From assembly GCA_036898135.1 (NCBI GenBank), contig CM072512.1, positions 21,129,958 to 21,193,957 on the forward strand: DNA of 64,000 nt, read 5' to 3'. Positions 41,010 to 53,911 of the stretch are shown here, in pieces. The translations under genes and the position numbers were made by a program. Within the stretch, counting starts at the first letter, position 1, and the number at the start of each line of letters is the position of its first letter. Source of the DNA: Oncomelania hupensis (lineage: Eukaryota; Mollusca; Gastropoda; Littorinimorpha; Pomatiopsidae). Below the pieces are notes generated by a model, which was not told where the DNA came from, did no database searches, and was given only the letters and a program-made list of their open reading frames with translations.

Positions 41010-41290
41010 TTGGGGACACTTTTACACTAGATAGTATGATCTATAGAAGAACAATAATTATATTCTTACCGCGATGTTGAGGTCAAGGCTCTCCAATATG
41101 CCTGTAAGCAGCTTAAAAAAATGACATTCGGTTCCTCGTTTAGAACATCATCAATGATCACCCCATACAACAGGCACACAATCTTCTCCCTTCATAATCC
41201 ACAGCCAACGCGCTAAGTTAGCATGCTAGTTATAGCTCCGCTGAATTTTATAGTTGAGTGCCTACAGGGGTCTTCGAAGGGAGATAAGCC
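41010..41290 (+). repeat. Dispersed repeat S, copy 1
   Basis: Parallels 46740-47045: ACTTTTACACTAGATAGTATGAT, CTCTCCAATATGCCTGTAAGCA, a TTCATAATCC..CAACGCGC phrase and CTCCGCTGA occur in the same order with moderate divergence. No coding capacity. Could be an old LTR. Confidence 0.6.
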
Positions 41291-41297
41291 ATGTAGC

Positions 41298-41327
41298 AAG
41301 GCAAGGCAAGGCAAAGCAAGGCAAGTT
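41298..41327. repeat. (GGCAA)n short tandem repeat
   Basis: Six GGCAA units with one AGCAA variant. It looks like a LINE-type pentanucleotide tail on the opposite strand, but no element was identified beside it. Confidence 0.8.
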
Positions 41328-42700
41328 TATTCCAGAAAAAAGTAGCGCATCTTGCAGTCGATATTATTAGAACGCTCAAATGTTTAGATTCAAATTTCGC
41401 TAATATTGGACAATAACAAATGTACGACTAAATAAAGCAGCAAGTTTTCTCTTACGGTGAACTAAAAATTTTATAAGTTTATTTGCAATTTTGATCTCAA
41501 TCTCAGATACGCTTTAAAATGCAGGTCTGAATACTCTCTCTCAGTCCTAACCTTGCAATGACTAAGACATACACATTTTTCATACACGGCTATCCCAAAC
41601 CCAAATCCCCACACATTAAAAAAAATGAAATTCCAAGTGTGCTTTAGTACTCTCTTGCTTCTCATTATTATTATTACAAAACCAAACCCAAAATCCAAGT
41701 CTAAATTCTCTCTTGCTCCTCGTCCATAAATTACAAACCAAATCCAAAATCCAGTCCCAAAAGCCTCTCCCGCTCTTCACCCAAAGATCCGGAGTACAGC
41801 TGCAGGATGTAGAGAAAAAAAAATTGAGGATGGGGTTTTGTGCTTGGTGAGCACCAGGGACTGCCCAATCGATACGGTCCTTCACGACGACAGACGACCA
41901 CAAAGGTTTAGCCCGTTGACTCTGTAGCTTCTTTTTAACGCATGACAAGACTGTCCAATTTCAGTTCAATTCAATGTTACTTCTTAGCGCATAACAAAGC
42001 TCTCCAGTTTCAGATCAAAAGCTTTATTAATATGCATTTTCTAGTCACTAAATGTTACACGCGATTTTACATCTCGCACTCAATTATTCTTAAGGGAAAA
42101 ATCCCATCCCCCCAAAAAAACAAAACAAAAAACAAAGAAACAAACAAACAAACAAACAAACGACGCTAGTGGATCTTTTTAAACCAAGACCTATTCGTAA
42201 AGTGCCCAGTTTTATTTTCTATAACATTTTTAACCAAAGAAATCTTCAAAGATATATGTATACATCACTAATACATAATTATATTGACTTAATGACAACC
42301 GGAAGCTAAAAGTGAAGATTCACATCATCAACAAACCCTCTATCCGCCTTCCAACCGCCAGAAAGCCCACTTAAACCCGTCATTACTAATCAGTATAAAA
42401 TATGCCAGGGCGTGTATCAAACCAGGAACTAAAACACACTTCAGGCCGGGAAATCTTGCTATTTTCATTTCATGGCTGTATTTATTCATACAGTGGTGCA
42501 TGAAAAATCAATACACAAAGCTGCGCCTGCCAGGAGCTAAATGTGTAATTGAGCGTGTCGCAGTTAGCCAATCCACTAATCAAAAGCAAAGCCATTTTGT
42601 CCACAATCTCAGCTTCGAAAGTGATGACGAAGCATTTCATGCTTAATCCACTCTTTTTCCAAACAAACAAACAAACAAAAATAATAATAAAACAAAAAAT
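41328..42700. other. No gene seen; short tandem repeat at 41480-41780
   Basis: Between about 41580 and 41780, phrases like CCAAACCCAAAATCCAAGTCT and TCTCTCTTGCTCCTC repeat at about 65-75-base spacing, an old minisatellite. (AAAC)n stretches lie at 42138-42160 and 42660-42678. No gene supported. Confidence 0.45.
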
Positions 42701-43764
42701 TAAGGTGGAGTAGGATGAATAGGATTTAAAATGAGATAGAACTAGTTATGGAATGGGGGAGTTTAGAGGACGTTCAAGAGGCAAACAAAAGAAACCCGAT
42801 AAAGAATGGAGGGGAAGAGAGGAATGGAAAGAAAAAAAAGAAAGGGAAAAGACGAATACGTTTAGGAGGAGGAAAAGGAAAGAAGGATTTTGAGGGAGGG
42901 GGGGGGAGGAGAAGTGGGAAAGGGAGAGGAGGGGAATGGGGGTAGGAAAAGAATAAGGACACGAAGAGCAATACTAAAAAAATATTTACAAAATTAAAAA
43001 ATATTGAACGAAAAAGGAAGAACATGCTATATATTGAAAGGACAACTACCCCTTGAGGTGAAAAAAAGGAGCGTTCTACAACATTTACCAATATGTCTGT
43101 GCGATGAAGATATGAAGACGTCATTGTTTGGAGCTAACAATGGTAGGCTTAACACAGTGAAGGCAAAGGTGAATGGGCTGGGGACGACCACAGACGGTCT
43201 ATGGTATAACTAGACACGAAGAAGACCTTTTCTTTGATCGCGTGTGACATGACAACCAAGTCTTGTCTATGACCGGCAACGGTTCGTTCAGTAATTAGTA
43301 ATTAATACTTCCTCACTAATTAAACCTAATCCAATAATTTGAACTACTCAAGAGATGGATTTAAAAAAAAAACTCAATTCAACATCAGTTATCTTTGCGC
43401 CTTTGTTAATAATTAATATATTCCATGATACAATTTGCTGCTGACCAGATTGCGATTCTGGGATGGTTTATGTCACTCGCAATACCGAGTGCCATGGATA
43501 CAGAGAGACTTGAAACGATCAAATGTAGGGCTTAGCAGTCTTCGATACTCGATGTTTGTCACTCAGGGTTCCAGAACACGTTGGTCTATGCTTTGTCTCA
43601 AGAGGAATCTTGACAGATCGCAGACGATCTGCATGGTCTAAAACTGTCCTCTTCGACAAGTCCGCCAGTGAACTGCCTCACTTCAGACACTAATTAAAAC
43701 GCTCAGGAAATTGTCACTTCCGACACCCTTCAACCATCTTCACACCCATCACAGACAGGCTGAC
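42701..43764. other. No gene seen; purine-rich block 42740-42960
   Basis: A G/A-rich strand of about 220 bases (GGAGGAGGAAAAGG type) gives Lys/Gly or Phe/Pro-rich frames that are compositional artefacts. Nothing else recognised. Confidence 0.45.
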
Positions 43765-44578
43765 AGACGCGTAACACACACATACACACACAAACACACA
43801 CAAATACACACACACACACATATATAGTCTCATTCCATACAAAAATACATAGGACTAGACCTATTTGCGATTTAGTCAGACAATTGATTGAGACAGCGAT
43901 AGACAGCCTATCAAGAAACATCTTTGGTCTGATCTCTTCAATAATTCTGTTCCCCTGTCAGCTTATTGATTGTTTGTCTCTTTGCCATATCGATGTCCTA
44001 AGTGTTCATCCCTTTATCATCTTTCATGCCTGCCTGCCTATAATCTGTCCCGCTCATCTGGCGACGTTTGTGCTGTGTGTTCTTCTTTCTGTCCGTCTAC
44101 CTTCCTACTTATCTGAGGCCATTTGAAGGCAAGGGTAGTCTACCACCGCTTGATGGGATACCGCGCGCCCCCTGAACTAGTTTTCATAGGCTTAATGTGA
44201 TAATCAGCGCGATGCCCGTCTATCTGTATTCGCAAATTATCTCTACAGGAAATTGGAACCTCTACAGTGAAACTTGTCGTCTGGTCTTAATTAGCAACAG
44301 TCCATCATTAGGTCAATTAAAACCCTGCAGTGATTTCACACGTCTACTATCCCCGCCTCATTAAAACACACACACGTACACGCGCACACACACACACACA
44401 CACATCCACACACCCACCCACACACACACACACGTGTATATATTTTACATACGCAGACAGACAGAAGAACAGAAGCAAAGACATCCAGACATAAAGAAAG
44501 ACAGAAGAACAGACGGACTGGCACACACACGCAAACACACCTACACACACACGCACACACACACACACACACACGCAC
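43765..44578. repeat. Cluster of (CA)n microsatellites with spacer
   Basis: CA tracts at 43777-43821, 44366-44434 and 44523-44578. The spacer 43822-44365 has no recognised gene. Confidence 0.8.
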
Positions 44579-45137
44579 ATTTCAATCTCTACATCCATTT
44601 TTACATCTTTTATCTGCCTGCCCTTGTGCATGCAATGTATTTCTGTAATTGTGTGTGATTATCTCTAAATCTATATATGTGTATAATAAGTTGAAAATAA
44701 AATAAACAACAACATCAATAAACAATAACATCAATTTAATATATACATATCTATACATGGATTGTAATGAAATTAAATTAAATCAGTCCGCAACACGGGC
44801 TGATGCATACATATCAGTGAACGGTGAACGTCTAAGCAAAGCTCAGACAATCGGCTACGGACGTAATTTTAGAGCAATGACCAGACTGTGGTATATAATC
44901 ATTGTCGTTGGTTCTGACAGTAAGTATAATGCACGAGGGATTTGTTAAAAGAGTTCGGCACTGTATCCCGGTTTTCATCCAATGCTGCAGTACTGTCTCG
45001 ATCTAGTAGTCATCTCAGTGTACAATAAATAAAGACAGTTTCATGATTACATCTAGTTTATAGACCACTCTGCCTTTCTAGTTTGCCAATCTGCTTGCAT
45101 CTTGTCAGTCTGTCTAGTCCTATGACAGGGGCGGACG

Positions 45138-45169
<32 letters not shown>

Positions 45170-45394
45170 AGGTTGCACTTGGTGCAAGGACACAGCCACC
45201 ACCTCTCATCTCCCCACCCTCCACACCCCCAAAAAGAAAAAAATGCAATTACAGCTTTTGGCACTTCTTTGACGGCCAGGCCACTGCCTGTCAAAGCTCA
45301 GTAGTTTGACCATCCCGGAAATTAGCCTATAAAAATTGTTGGTGCACCTCTCCCCCCCTCCACCTCTCTCGCCCCCAACACACTCCCGGCTCTG
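44579..45394. other. No gene seen
   Basis: Contains (GA)n at 45137-45163. A 63-codon frame at 44757-44948 has no recognisable domain. Confidence 0.45.
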
Positions 45395-45473
45395 ACCGTG
45401 GTACGCCCTGTTTGAGCTCAGTTTTAATGGGAAATCGCGCTAGATAAATGCTTTACTACTACTACTAGTACCT
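45395..45473 (+). repeat. L2-type tail fragment
   Basis: CCTGTTTGAGCTCAGTTTTA, then ATCGCGCTAGATAAATGCTT and a short (TAC)n. This resembles the GCGCTATATAAG + (TAC)n end of the LINE at 7999. Confidence 0.45.
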
Positions 45474-46287
45474 CCCTGTCATTCTGTCCAATTCTACTCG
45501 CCTTCCTGTCTGACGCAGACTAAATGCCTACATTTTCCGTTTTGGTTGATGGTTTTTAGGGTATGAAAATTATCCTAGCATTAAATCACGCGTCTTACGT
45601 TTTGATTAAAAGTGGATTCGATTCCCGCCAGTAACAGTTTGCTCATAAGAGTCGAAGCTAATGACACTTTAGAAATAAAAATAGAATTCCACTTCAGTTT
45701 AACGAATGGCCGCGTTATACAATGCGCCGCTAGCGCCTTGACCTGCAACTTTGAGCTGGAATGTATGTCATTTAGCCTAACTAATGAAAATAAAAAACAA
45801 TCTCTACTAAAATAGTCTGCGCTGAATGTTTCCACCTTTGTTTTATTGAATGTTTATGCGCACATTATTGCTGTGTGTAAGAACATTATGTTTTGGAGCT
45901 TGAAAATGCATCTTTGATACCATCTACAGAGCTTGTGCGGTCTATTGTTATCCGTTGTCTATGCCTTTGCTCGAGTACGCTCATAGATTTATTTCATTTG
46001 AATAGATGTCTCCAAACAATTAAATATATTTGTTGGTCTGTTCTTTTTCCGACAAAGGGAGAGATATTTGTTCTCTTTTCTTTCGTTCTACTGTAATCTC
46101 CCCCAAGCAAACAAACAAAAAAATAATAAAGAAAGAAAGGAAGAAGGAAAAAAAATGCCATAGGTCACTAATTCGTGTTATTACAGTCATTGTAGTTGGT
46201 TTTGCTGTATTGATAAACTATGTATTGGTTCATCCCCACAATAATGTATGATTTACCTCTCTGTGTATTGTGATGTTGTGATGGTGA
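45474..46287. other. No gene seen
   Basis: About 810 bases of AT-rich sequence. An 84-codon frame on the minus strand (45581-45835) and a 67-codon frame at 45612 have no recognisable domain. Confidence 0.45.
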
Positions 46288-46449
46288 TGGTTTGTGTGTG
46301 TGTGTAGTGTTGTGTTATATTGTGTGTGTGCGTGTGTACGTGTGTGTGCGTGTGTCTGTCTGTCTGTCCGTCTGCCTGTGTCTGTGTCTGTGTTCCTCTC
46401 TCCAAGTCCGTCTACCTCCGTCAATCTTTATAATCTCTCTGTATCTCTG

Positions 46450-46499
<50 letters not shown>

Positions 46500-46533
46500 A
46501 CACACACACACACACACACACCCACACACACGC
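46288..46533. repeat. Compound (TG)n (TC)n (CA)n microsatellite
   Basis: TG-rich 46288-46396, TC at 46436-46496, then CA to about 46530. Confidence 0.95.
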
Positions 46534-46739
46534 ACCCATTCTTTGTTTAGAAGTGTTGAGATTAGCGATAAGAAGAGAGCTGTATCGATCAACAAGTTCA
46601 ATGCTTTCCAGTCTGCAGAGCACAGAGGACCTTTCACATGAAAACAGCTTCTGTAATTGAAGAATTCCCTGCTGATTTGCCCGCCCGCGGTTTGTATAAA
46701 CAACCATTACAGTGAGTCTGAGGTTGTTTTAGTTTTTCA

Positions 46740-47045
46740 AACTTTTACGCTAGATAGACCTAGTATCATTATATGATCATAGAAGAGTTTATTCATCCAA
46801 AGTATTGAGTGAAATCTCTCCAATAAGCGTGCAAGCATCTTAAAAAGACATCCAGTTTCTCGATAACGTCACCTCGCGAGTACAACAAAGGGCTTCTTGA
46901 TACAGTCGTCAAACGTCACCCGATACCACCGGAACACAATAATCTCTCCTTTATAATCCGCAACCAGAGCGCCAAGGCATGATAGTCGCGCTCCGCTGAT
47001 GGATACTTTTGTGTGACGACGCAGGTCTTTTAAATGGACTTTCTT
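46740..47045 (+). repeat. Dispersed repeat S, copy 2
   Basis: Second copy of the sequence at 41010-41290: CTTTTACGCTAGATAGACCT, TCTCTCCAATAAGCGTGCAA, TTTATAATCCGCAACC and GCTCCGCTGATGG, in order. Confidence 0.6.
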
Positions 47046-47149
47046 CAAATAAAAGGCTCAAATGCAACGCTTAGATTCACATTAAAAAAATATATCTATA
47101 TCTATAACTATATACACTTATACGTCCTTGTTTCTGAGAACCTACTAAA

Positions 47150-47460
47150 AAATGACGGAAAGAGCGGAAAGATAGTAAAAGGGTTAGGGTAAGGGCTAGT
47201 TGCAGCGCTGCAACTAACCCTTGCCCTAACCCTTTTCTCCACTAACATGTGCTTTTTTCGACCCAAAAACCCATTTGCCTTCTTGGATTCTTAAATTGAA
47301 TGAAACCAAGTGAGGACGCTATCCGGCGTCAATAAAGGGTTCGAAAATATTCTCAAACGGTGCGTAAAAGACAGTTGACCTAGTAAGAAATACAGCTTGA
47401 CCTAATTCGTCGAATAGAGGAGACGAAAGTTACTTTTTCTCGCGTTTTTCAAAGTTACCT
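47150..47460. repeat. Palindromic element 2 with TTAGGG-like arms
   Basis: GACGGAAAGAGCGGAA (47154-47169) leads into a palindrome of about 30 bases per arm (47177-47236) centred on GTTGCAGC/GCTGCAAC with arms reading AAAAGGGTTAGGG. It then shares 200 bases (47250-47450) in inverted orientation with 53035-53225, including GTGAGGACGCTATCCGGCGT and TTGACCTAATTCGTCG. Confidence 0.85.
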
Positions 47461-47555
47461 TGGATCTGGGTACATTCTCAAGTTCCCGGATCCAAAGCTG
47501 GGTTCCTAAATGACCGGTAGAAGACTATTAAACCTTGTTTCTGGGTATATTTATA

Positions 47556-47591
<36 letters not shown>

Positions 47592-48502
47592 GACGAGCGG
47601 AAGTATTTGACTCCCGTCTCTCGGCCACGGCCTTCAGAACACGTCTCAACCAGAGCTGTTATTTTCATTTTATCCCTCAAAAGAGGGACATTATAGAAAT
47701 ATTTGCCCTGCAAGGCGGGGAAACGTGCTTGTTAGTAAGTTAGTTAGTTAGATAGTTAGTTATATAGATTAACGTCCCCGGACACATAAGCGTAAAGGGG
47801 ACGATCAATTGTTAGTAAACCGGGTTGTCGGCTACTAGTGCCTCAACACTTCGCTGCAAAGCCGCTGCCACCGACTTGCATAAAATGCCTGCCGACAATG
47901 TAGTCCCGCTCACCACCAAAAGCAGAAGACGAATGGCCAGCCGGGAAGAACAAATGTCATGTCGCCTTGTCCTGCATAACCCAATGGCATCCCCAAAGGA
48001 TTCTGCATAGCAGGAGCCACCCAAGGCTAGTCTAACCAAGAAATTCAAGGTAGACAATTTATCTCCCAAACCTCAACCAGTCTCCTCCCTTTCCTCTACA
48101 TAAAGATCTATATCGGACACAAACAAATGTAGGAATATGTAAGCAACTAATAATTTCTTAGAATTTATTCGATATTGATTAACTTTATTATATTTTTTTA
48201 GGGCAAAGTTTGATCTCTGACCTAAGACGCACTTTAACTGTGATCGCACTGTACTGACTTTTCAATGTTATCCCTTGCTTTTTTTTCACTCCCCTTTCTG
48301 GTCGGCTGTTTTTACAAGATTGGTGTTTGCTATGGCTAGTGGAAGTGACAGGGCGTGAAGGTGAGGACGGGAAGGGAGGGAGAATACTGATAGCATACAT
48401 GGATAGACAACAAACACAGGCGAATAGGAACAAGAATAAGTTTGATCGATATACACTCCATCCAAAGTTATCCTTAATTTTTAGGACATATCTACTGCTT
48501 CT

Positions 48503-48508
<6 letters not shown>
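47461..48508. other. No gene seen; short (TA)n
   Basis: (TA)n at 47559-47588 and a GTTAGTTAG run near 47730-47760. An 85-codon frame on the minus strand (47812-48069) has no recognised domain. Confidence 0.45.

Positions 48509-48577
<69 letters not shown>
48509..48577. repeat. (CT)n microsatellite
   Basis: About 34 CT units. Confidence 0.97.
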
Positions 48578-48579
<2 letters not shown>

Positions 48580-49469
48580 CAAATCCCCTCCACCATGTAG
48601 GACAATGTTCGCTATCGAGCACTTTGGTGATCTTGTAGAAAAATATACTAAAACTCAAGCGTCCCAATGAAGATTTCCTATCGACATTGACAAAATCACA
48701 ACACTGCCTGATATGCTACTTCGATAGAAAGGTGGATTGTCTTTATGAGATAGTTTCCTCTAATCTATCATTATAAGAGGACCATGTTGGTTGACAGCAA
48801 AGTGTGTGATAGATGTTTCGACCTTTAAAAGTCATCACCATACAGACATAGACATTATGCTGGATCACTATGCTGGTACACATACTCGGATCAGCCAATT
48901 TGATCTAAACGAACTGGGTTAATATCCTGAATTAGTTAATACTACAACCACCTCTGGACTCTTCCGCATTATTCTTCTTCTTCTTTTTAGATTTCTTGTC
49001 CCCAGACACATTAGCATATAAGGGACGTTATTAAGATATGAAGTTAAAATTTCAGGACCACGGTTAAAAACATGGTTCAAATATAACAGGTTTAAACTGC
49101 AATGGCTAATCGACATACATTGTAATAATGCTAAAATTATTAAGATTAAATATGAGTCGTCGGTGTCATAAAAAACACGATGAGAAGATTGGGCAACTTT
49201 AAAAAATAAAAAATAAAAATAATAAAAGGGAGCCCACAAACACACGCAGGGTTGCCGGCATAAAATATAGGAGGCAATAAACCTTGCTACCGGTGATTAA
49301 GACCAACTAAATTAACAATAATGTTTAAAAGCATGTTCATGCTCTCACCCAACACAAATAAGATGGGTAAGGAGAATTAATTAAAATACCAGGAGACTAA
49401 GGAAGTCACGCTTCCTGAACAAATAAACTATAATATCCTAGGTTATTAAGCGTGTTACAAGATTTTGTT
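48578..49469. other. No gene seen
   Basis: About 890 bases, AT-rich, with the TGTCCCCAGACACATTAGC phrase near 49000 also seen near 47775. No gene supported. Confidence 0.45.
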
Positions 49470-49790
49470 AAACATTTTAAAAGTTATGTACAGCACAACG
49501 GCTATCAGGGCAGGCCTAGCAACCACCACCGAGGTGACCCCACAGCACCCAAGGCCATTTAGGGTTAACTCTATGTGAGGGCCATCGGAGGGCCAGGCAC
49601 ATGGCCATTGGAGAATTAAATAGTATAAAAAATAGTTTATAAAACAAGATAAGATGGTGTTTAAAATTATGTACAGCACAACGGCAATCAAGGCAGGCCT
49701 AGCAGCAACCACAACAGAGGTAGCCCCACAGCACCTTGGCCATTAAGAGTGAACGCTCAGTGTGGGCTACTAGCCTGGCTAGTCTAGTCA
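49470..49790. repeat. Imperfect direct duplication of about 190 bases
   Basis: TTATGTACAGCACAACGGC, GCAGGCCTAGCA and CCCCACAGCACC occur at 49482-49550 and again at 49669-49734 in the same order. Part of a tandemly repeated unit. Confidence 0.8.
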
Positions 49791-49894
49791 ACGCTGAGTT
49801 TGATGTATAACCTACACATGTCTTTACGCTTTACGCCTTAACATTGGGCACATTCCAGAAGGGATGTGACCGCAAATGAGGAAAAGGGTCATAT

Positions 49895-49985
49895 TTCTTT
49901 ATGTATATAGCGCTTTTTCATATCAAGAGCTGCTGAAGGCGCTGGTTCTCATACTGAGAGTGAGAAGACATCAGATCTGTCTTCT
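49895..49985 (-). mobile_element. SINE 3' fragment, L2-tailed family
   Basis: ATATAGCGCTTTTTCATATC, then AAGAGCTGC and GAAGGCGCTGG match the reverse complement of the shared tail, as at 5585-5625. Confidence 0.65.
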
Positions 49986-50363
49986 TATTCAAAACTTTCC
50001 GGCACCTCTCATAAAAAAGTGGGTATCGCCATTATAAATTAAAACGAGGTTAGAATGAAACCAAGTTCCGGTCTAGCTTGTTTTGCTTTTATCAAAGCTT
50101 GATGCGTGACTTTTAAATATGGCAAAGTGCCGAAAACGACGATTGTTAGAGCCAGAAAACGAGTGGGATAAGTATAAAAACGGTGGAGGAAGTACATGCT
50201 CAGTGAAAGGATGCAAAAAACAATCGTAGAGGCCTGTATTTGTGGCGACTTCGGAGGTGCGTCGATCATCGACAGAAAGTGAAACAAGACCTGAAGACTC
50301 TTGTAGTTTTCCATAGCTTCGCCGTCGCAACCTTCACAAAACACGAAGTAGTTGACTATGTTA

Positions 50364-50470
50364 GGCGAGCGTTGTGGCCAAGTGGGCTAAGGCGGGACTA
50401 ACTTGCCTTGTCCACAAGCCAGAAACCAATGGCGCCTGACAGGTGTGGGTTCGAGCCAGCGTCTTGGCGT
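50364..50470 (+). mobile_element. tRNA-like SINE head (pol III A and B boxes)
   Basis: A box TGGCCAAGTGGG (50375-50386) and B box GGTTCGAGCC (50448-50457) fit pol III consensus. The acceptor and T stems do not pair properly, so it is not a working tRNA (the nearest type would be Ser/Leu). It lies just upstream of the inverted repeat at 50487. Confidence 0.6.
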
Positions 50471-50486
50471 TACGTTTTTCCGAATA

Positions 50487-51276
50487 TTTTTCAAAAATTC
50501 ACAAATAATGTTAGGTAGGTAGGGTTCAGGCGCGCCACTGGCGATAGAAAGGGATAATAAACTGCAGCAAAAAAAAAAAAAAGTGAGGGTACGATACTGG
50601 TGGCCAGTGACACATGTTATTATTCTTGAATATTTGGAAATAACTCACTAAAACACGCGGAGAAAGAAACCGGAAGTATGTTTCATTGAGGGGATTCCCG
50701 TTGGTGCATAGGATAGCAGAAAAGTGTGAATAGGTCATGCGTGTGTTCAAGAGTCCAGTTAAGGACGATGCAGCCTGTGGCATTTCAAGCTTCGATGTAG
50801 ATTTCTTAGTTATGAAAAGTATGTTCGCTCAGTACTTGATATTTCTTGTATTCTTTACACATTTTCCTTTCCTTTTTTTTATTTTTTGACGGATCTTCTG
50901 CTTAATGTATTTACACTTACAGTTCATTTGAATTGATTTGATTCGACTCGATTTGACTTGATTTGATTTGATTTGATTGGTTTTTGTTTGATTTGAATTG
51001 ATCTGCTTTGATTTCAAAAACCGCCAGTCCTTTCATGCAATCGTAAGAGTGTTGGGTGCATTGGATGTTCTTTTTCCTTCTTTAGAAATTAATTCTTTCC
51101 GTCTTTTAACAGCAACTTGCCTTTACACCACATGTTTGAGTGATGAATTTTAATGCTTTATTGTCCCTTTTAATCGGGAAATTCTGGGCCACCTCCCCTG
51201 TGGAAGGCGTAGTCGCAGCCTTTGGCGCGCCCAAACCCAACCTGCCTAACATTAGTTGTGATTTTTGAAATTTAGA
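50487..51276. repeat. Element with 50-base inverted ends
   Basis: The left end (about 50487-50538: TTTTTCAAAAATTCAC, AATGTTAGGTAGG, GGCGCGCCA) matches the reverse complement of the right end (about 51222-51276) with few changes. The inside (50539-51221) holds an oligo-A run and AT-rich repeats of TTTGATTTGA near 50940-51010, with no gene. Just outside, 51360-51395 carries the phrase CGGAGTACCCGGAGAAAACC. Confidence 0.75.
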
Positions 51277-51511
51277 AATTATTTAAATTTTGAAATTTTT
51301 TGAATTTTTTGTTTTGTTTTGTTTTTTGAATTTTTTTTTGGTTGTTTTTGAAATTTTTGCTGGGGGAGAAAACCGGAGTACCCGGAGAAAACCCCCGAGA
51401 CGTTGCCCGAGTCGAAAGTAAATAATTTAAGAGTGCCTGTAACATGTGAGCTTGTATGTTGGTTACAGAACGCCGCGCTTTGAGTCCGATTTAAGAATAA
51501 AGCGCGTAAAG

Positions 51512-52006
<495 letters not shown>

Positions 52007-52381
52007 GGAATTAATGATTTTTACGATGTGCCTCTTCCAGGTTGGAATTAAAGTAAACAGCTTTGTTTCAGCGTCTCATTCTCTCCCTCTCCAAAGTATC
52101 AAAGTTTCAAGTACATTTGAGGAGGAGGAAGAAAAGGTTTTTGCGACGTCATCCGGACTTTGATATGCTTCCGCCGCTTTCCGGGATGCACATTCCTGTG
52201 ATGGAGAGAGAAATCGATATCTGCATGCTGGGCATGCCTGACAACACCTTGTCTGGCGAGTCATTACTTCCGGTCTCTTCTATTATGGAGGATTTCACCG
52301 TTGATTCCAGAAAGCCATTGCATTTCTACATTGGAAACAAACTTAGACGAAACCAAGGGCTTTTGTCTTTAACAACTTCAA
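52007..52381 (+). other. Unrecognised 115-codon open frame (52063-52410)
   Basis: The frame starts at an ATG, has no recognised domain and runs into the 25-base tandem repeat. It is probably chance. Nothing else seen here. Confidence 0.3.
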
Positions 52382-52650
52382 TTAGAGGCAAACTGCTGAT
52401 CAGATCTTAGAGGCAAACTGCTGTTCAGATCTTAGAGGCAAACTGCTGTTCAGATCTTAGAGGCAAACTGCTGATCAGATCTTAGAGGCAAACTGCTGTT
52501 CAGATCTTAGAGGCAAACTTCAGACTTTAGAGACAAACTGCTGTTCAGACCTTAGAGGCAAACTGCTGTTCAGACCTTAGAGGCAAACTGCTGTTCAGAC
52601 CTTAGAGGCAAACTGCTGATCAGATCTTAGATGCAAACTGCTGTTTATTC
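52382..52650 (+). repeat. 25-base minisatellite, about 10 units
   Basis: Units of the form GGCAAACTGCTG(T/A)TCAGA plus (T/C)CTTAGA. One unit near 52508-52520 is shortened. Units keep two variants, GATCAG and GTTCAG. Confidence 0.95.
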
Positions 52651-52856
52651 ATTATGTTTTTAAAAGTCCAATTAAAAATGTCAGGACTTTATCTGAGTTT
52701 TCTTGTTATGTTTCTTCCACTTCTTCTTCAGTGACTAATAGAAGGATACTAAGCTTGTTCACTCTAGCACCTGTGGGTGTTCTTCTAATGACCTTCTTCA
52801 GCAAACCGAAGGAAATTATTAGAAAAGATCAAGGCGCACGGTTTGAGTTCAACTCG

Positions 52857-53405
52857 CGACATGCACCCGATACACATTGGTCGAACGCTACCAGAAGCAT
52901 GCGTTATTAGTCGCCTCAACAGGCGATAAAGCATGCTCCCATGCTTCAGAGCACTGCTTTCTATACGCTTCAAGCTCTATAGTCACAGAAAAAGCGCAAT
53001 TTCACTGCAGTGAACTCATGAAAATAGAAAAATGTAAGTTTCGTCTCCTCTAGGGGACGAATTAGGTCAAACTGTATTAGTTTCTAGGTCAACTGTCTTT
53101 TACGAACCGTTTGACAATGTTTTTGAACCGTTTGTTGACGCCGGATAGTGTCCTCACTTGGTTTCATGCAATTTAAAAATCCAAAAAGGCAATTGGGTTT
53201 TTTAGACGGAAAGAGCGGAATGTTGTAGAGCAACATTCTGTATATATTTACAGTGAAATTGCGCTTTTTCCGTCACTATAGCGCTTGAGGCGTTTAGGAA
53301 GCAGTGCTCTGAAGCATGAGAGCATGCTTTATCGCCTGTTGAGGCGACTAGTAAAACATGCTTCTGGCAGCCTTCGACCAATGTGTACCGGGTGCGACAT
53401 GTGAC
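52857..53405. repeat. Palindromic element 3, long inverted ends
   Basis: The left end (52857-53012) and right end (53252-53405) are inverted copies about 150 bases long. Examples are CGATACACATTGGTCGAA vs TTCGACCAATGTGTACCG, GATAAAGCATGCTC vs GAGCATGCTTTATC, and AAAAGCGCAATTTCACTG vs CAGTGAAATTGCGCTTTT. The middle shares about 190 bases inverted with element 2 (47250-47450). A hairpin GAATGTTG/CAACATTC sits beside GACGGAAAGAGCGGAA at 53206-53245. No gene. Confidence 0.88.
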
Positions 53406-53410
53406 TGAAT

Positions 53411-53458
53411 AAGTTTCTTCTTCTTCTTCTTCTTCTTCTTCTTCTTCTTCTTCTTCTT

Positions 53459-53488
<30 letters not shown>
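53411..53488. repeat. (CTT)n microsatellite
   Basis: About 26 CTT units directly after palindromic element 3. Confidence 0.97.
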
Positions 53489-53489
<1 letters not shown>

Positions 53490-53834
53490 TTTGTTTCGAG
53501 TTTTTCTATAATCGACAGCATTGATGATAATATTATAATCTTGTGTAGCGCAGGTCTCCACAAAAAAAATTCATGCTCGATACTTTAAGAACAAAATATT
53601 CAACAACGATACCTCTATATACTAGTTCAATAATTTGTGTTTTACTCATGTATTGTGTATTATTCACAAAAAGTGACTTAGATATTGACAATAAATTTAT
53701 TAATAAACAACTTTAAACAGTAACTATAAATAAATAACGAAATTATTAACTAAAAGAACTGATTACAATAATGTTTTTTTTAAATACCCTCTCTGTATTC
53801 TCTCTCTTTTATGATGAAATACAATGTCATCCAG

Positions 53835-53835
<1 letters not shown>
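53489..53835. other. No gene seen
   Basis: AT-rich, no supported gene. Confidence 0.5.

Positions 53836-53909
<74 letters not shown>
53836..53909. repeat. (GAT)n microsatellite
   Basis: About 25 GAT units. Confidence 0.98.

Positions 53910-53911
<2 letters not shown>

Noticed and set aside
42748..42945. Lys/Gly-rich 65-codon frame as a basic protein
   Set aside because: It is a purine-rich strand artefact without domain or initiation context.
50364..50470. Functional tRNA-Ser or tRNA-Leu gene
   Set aside because: A and B boxes fit, but the acceptor and T stems do not pair and the variable part is too long.
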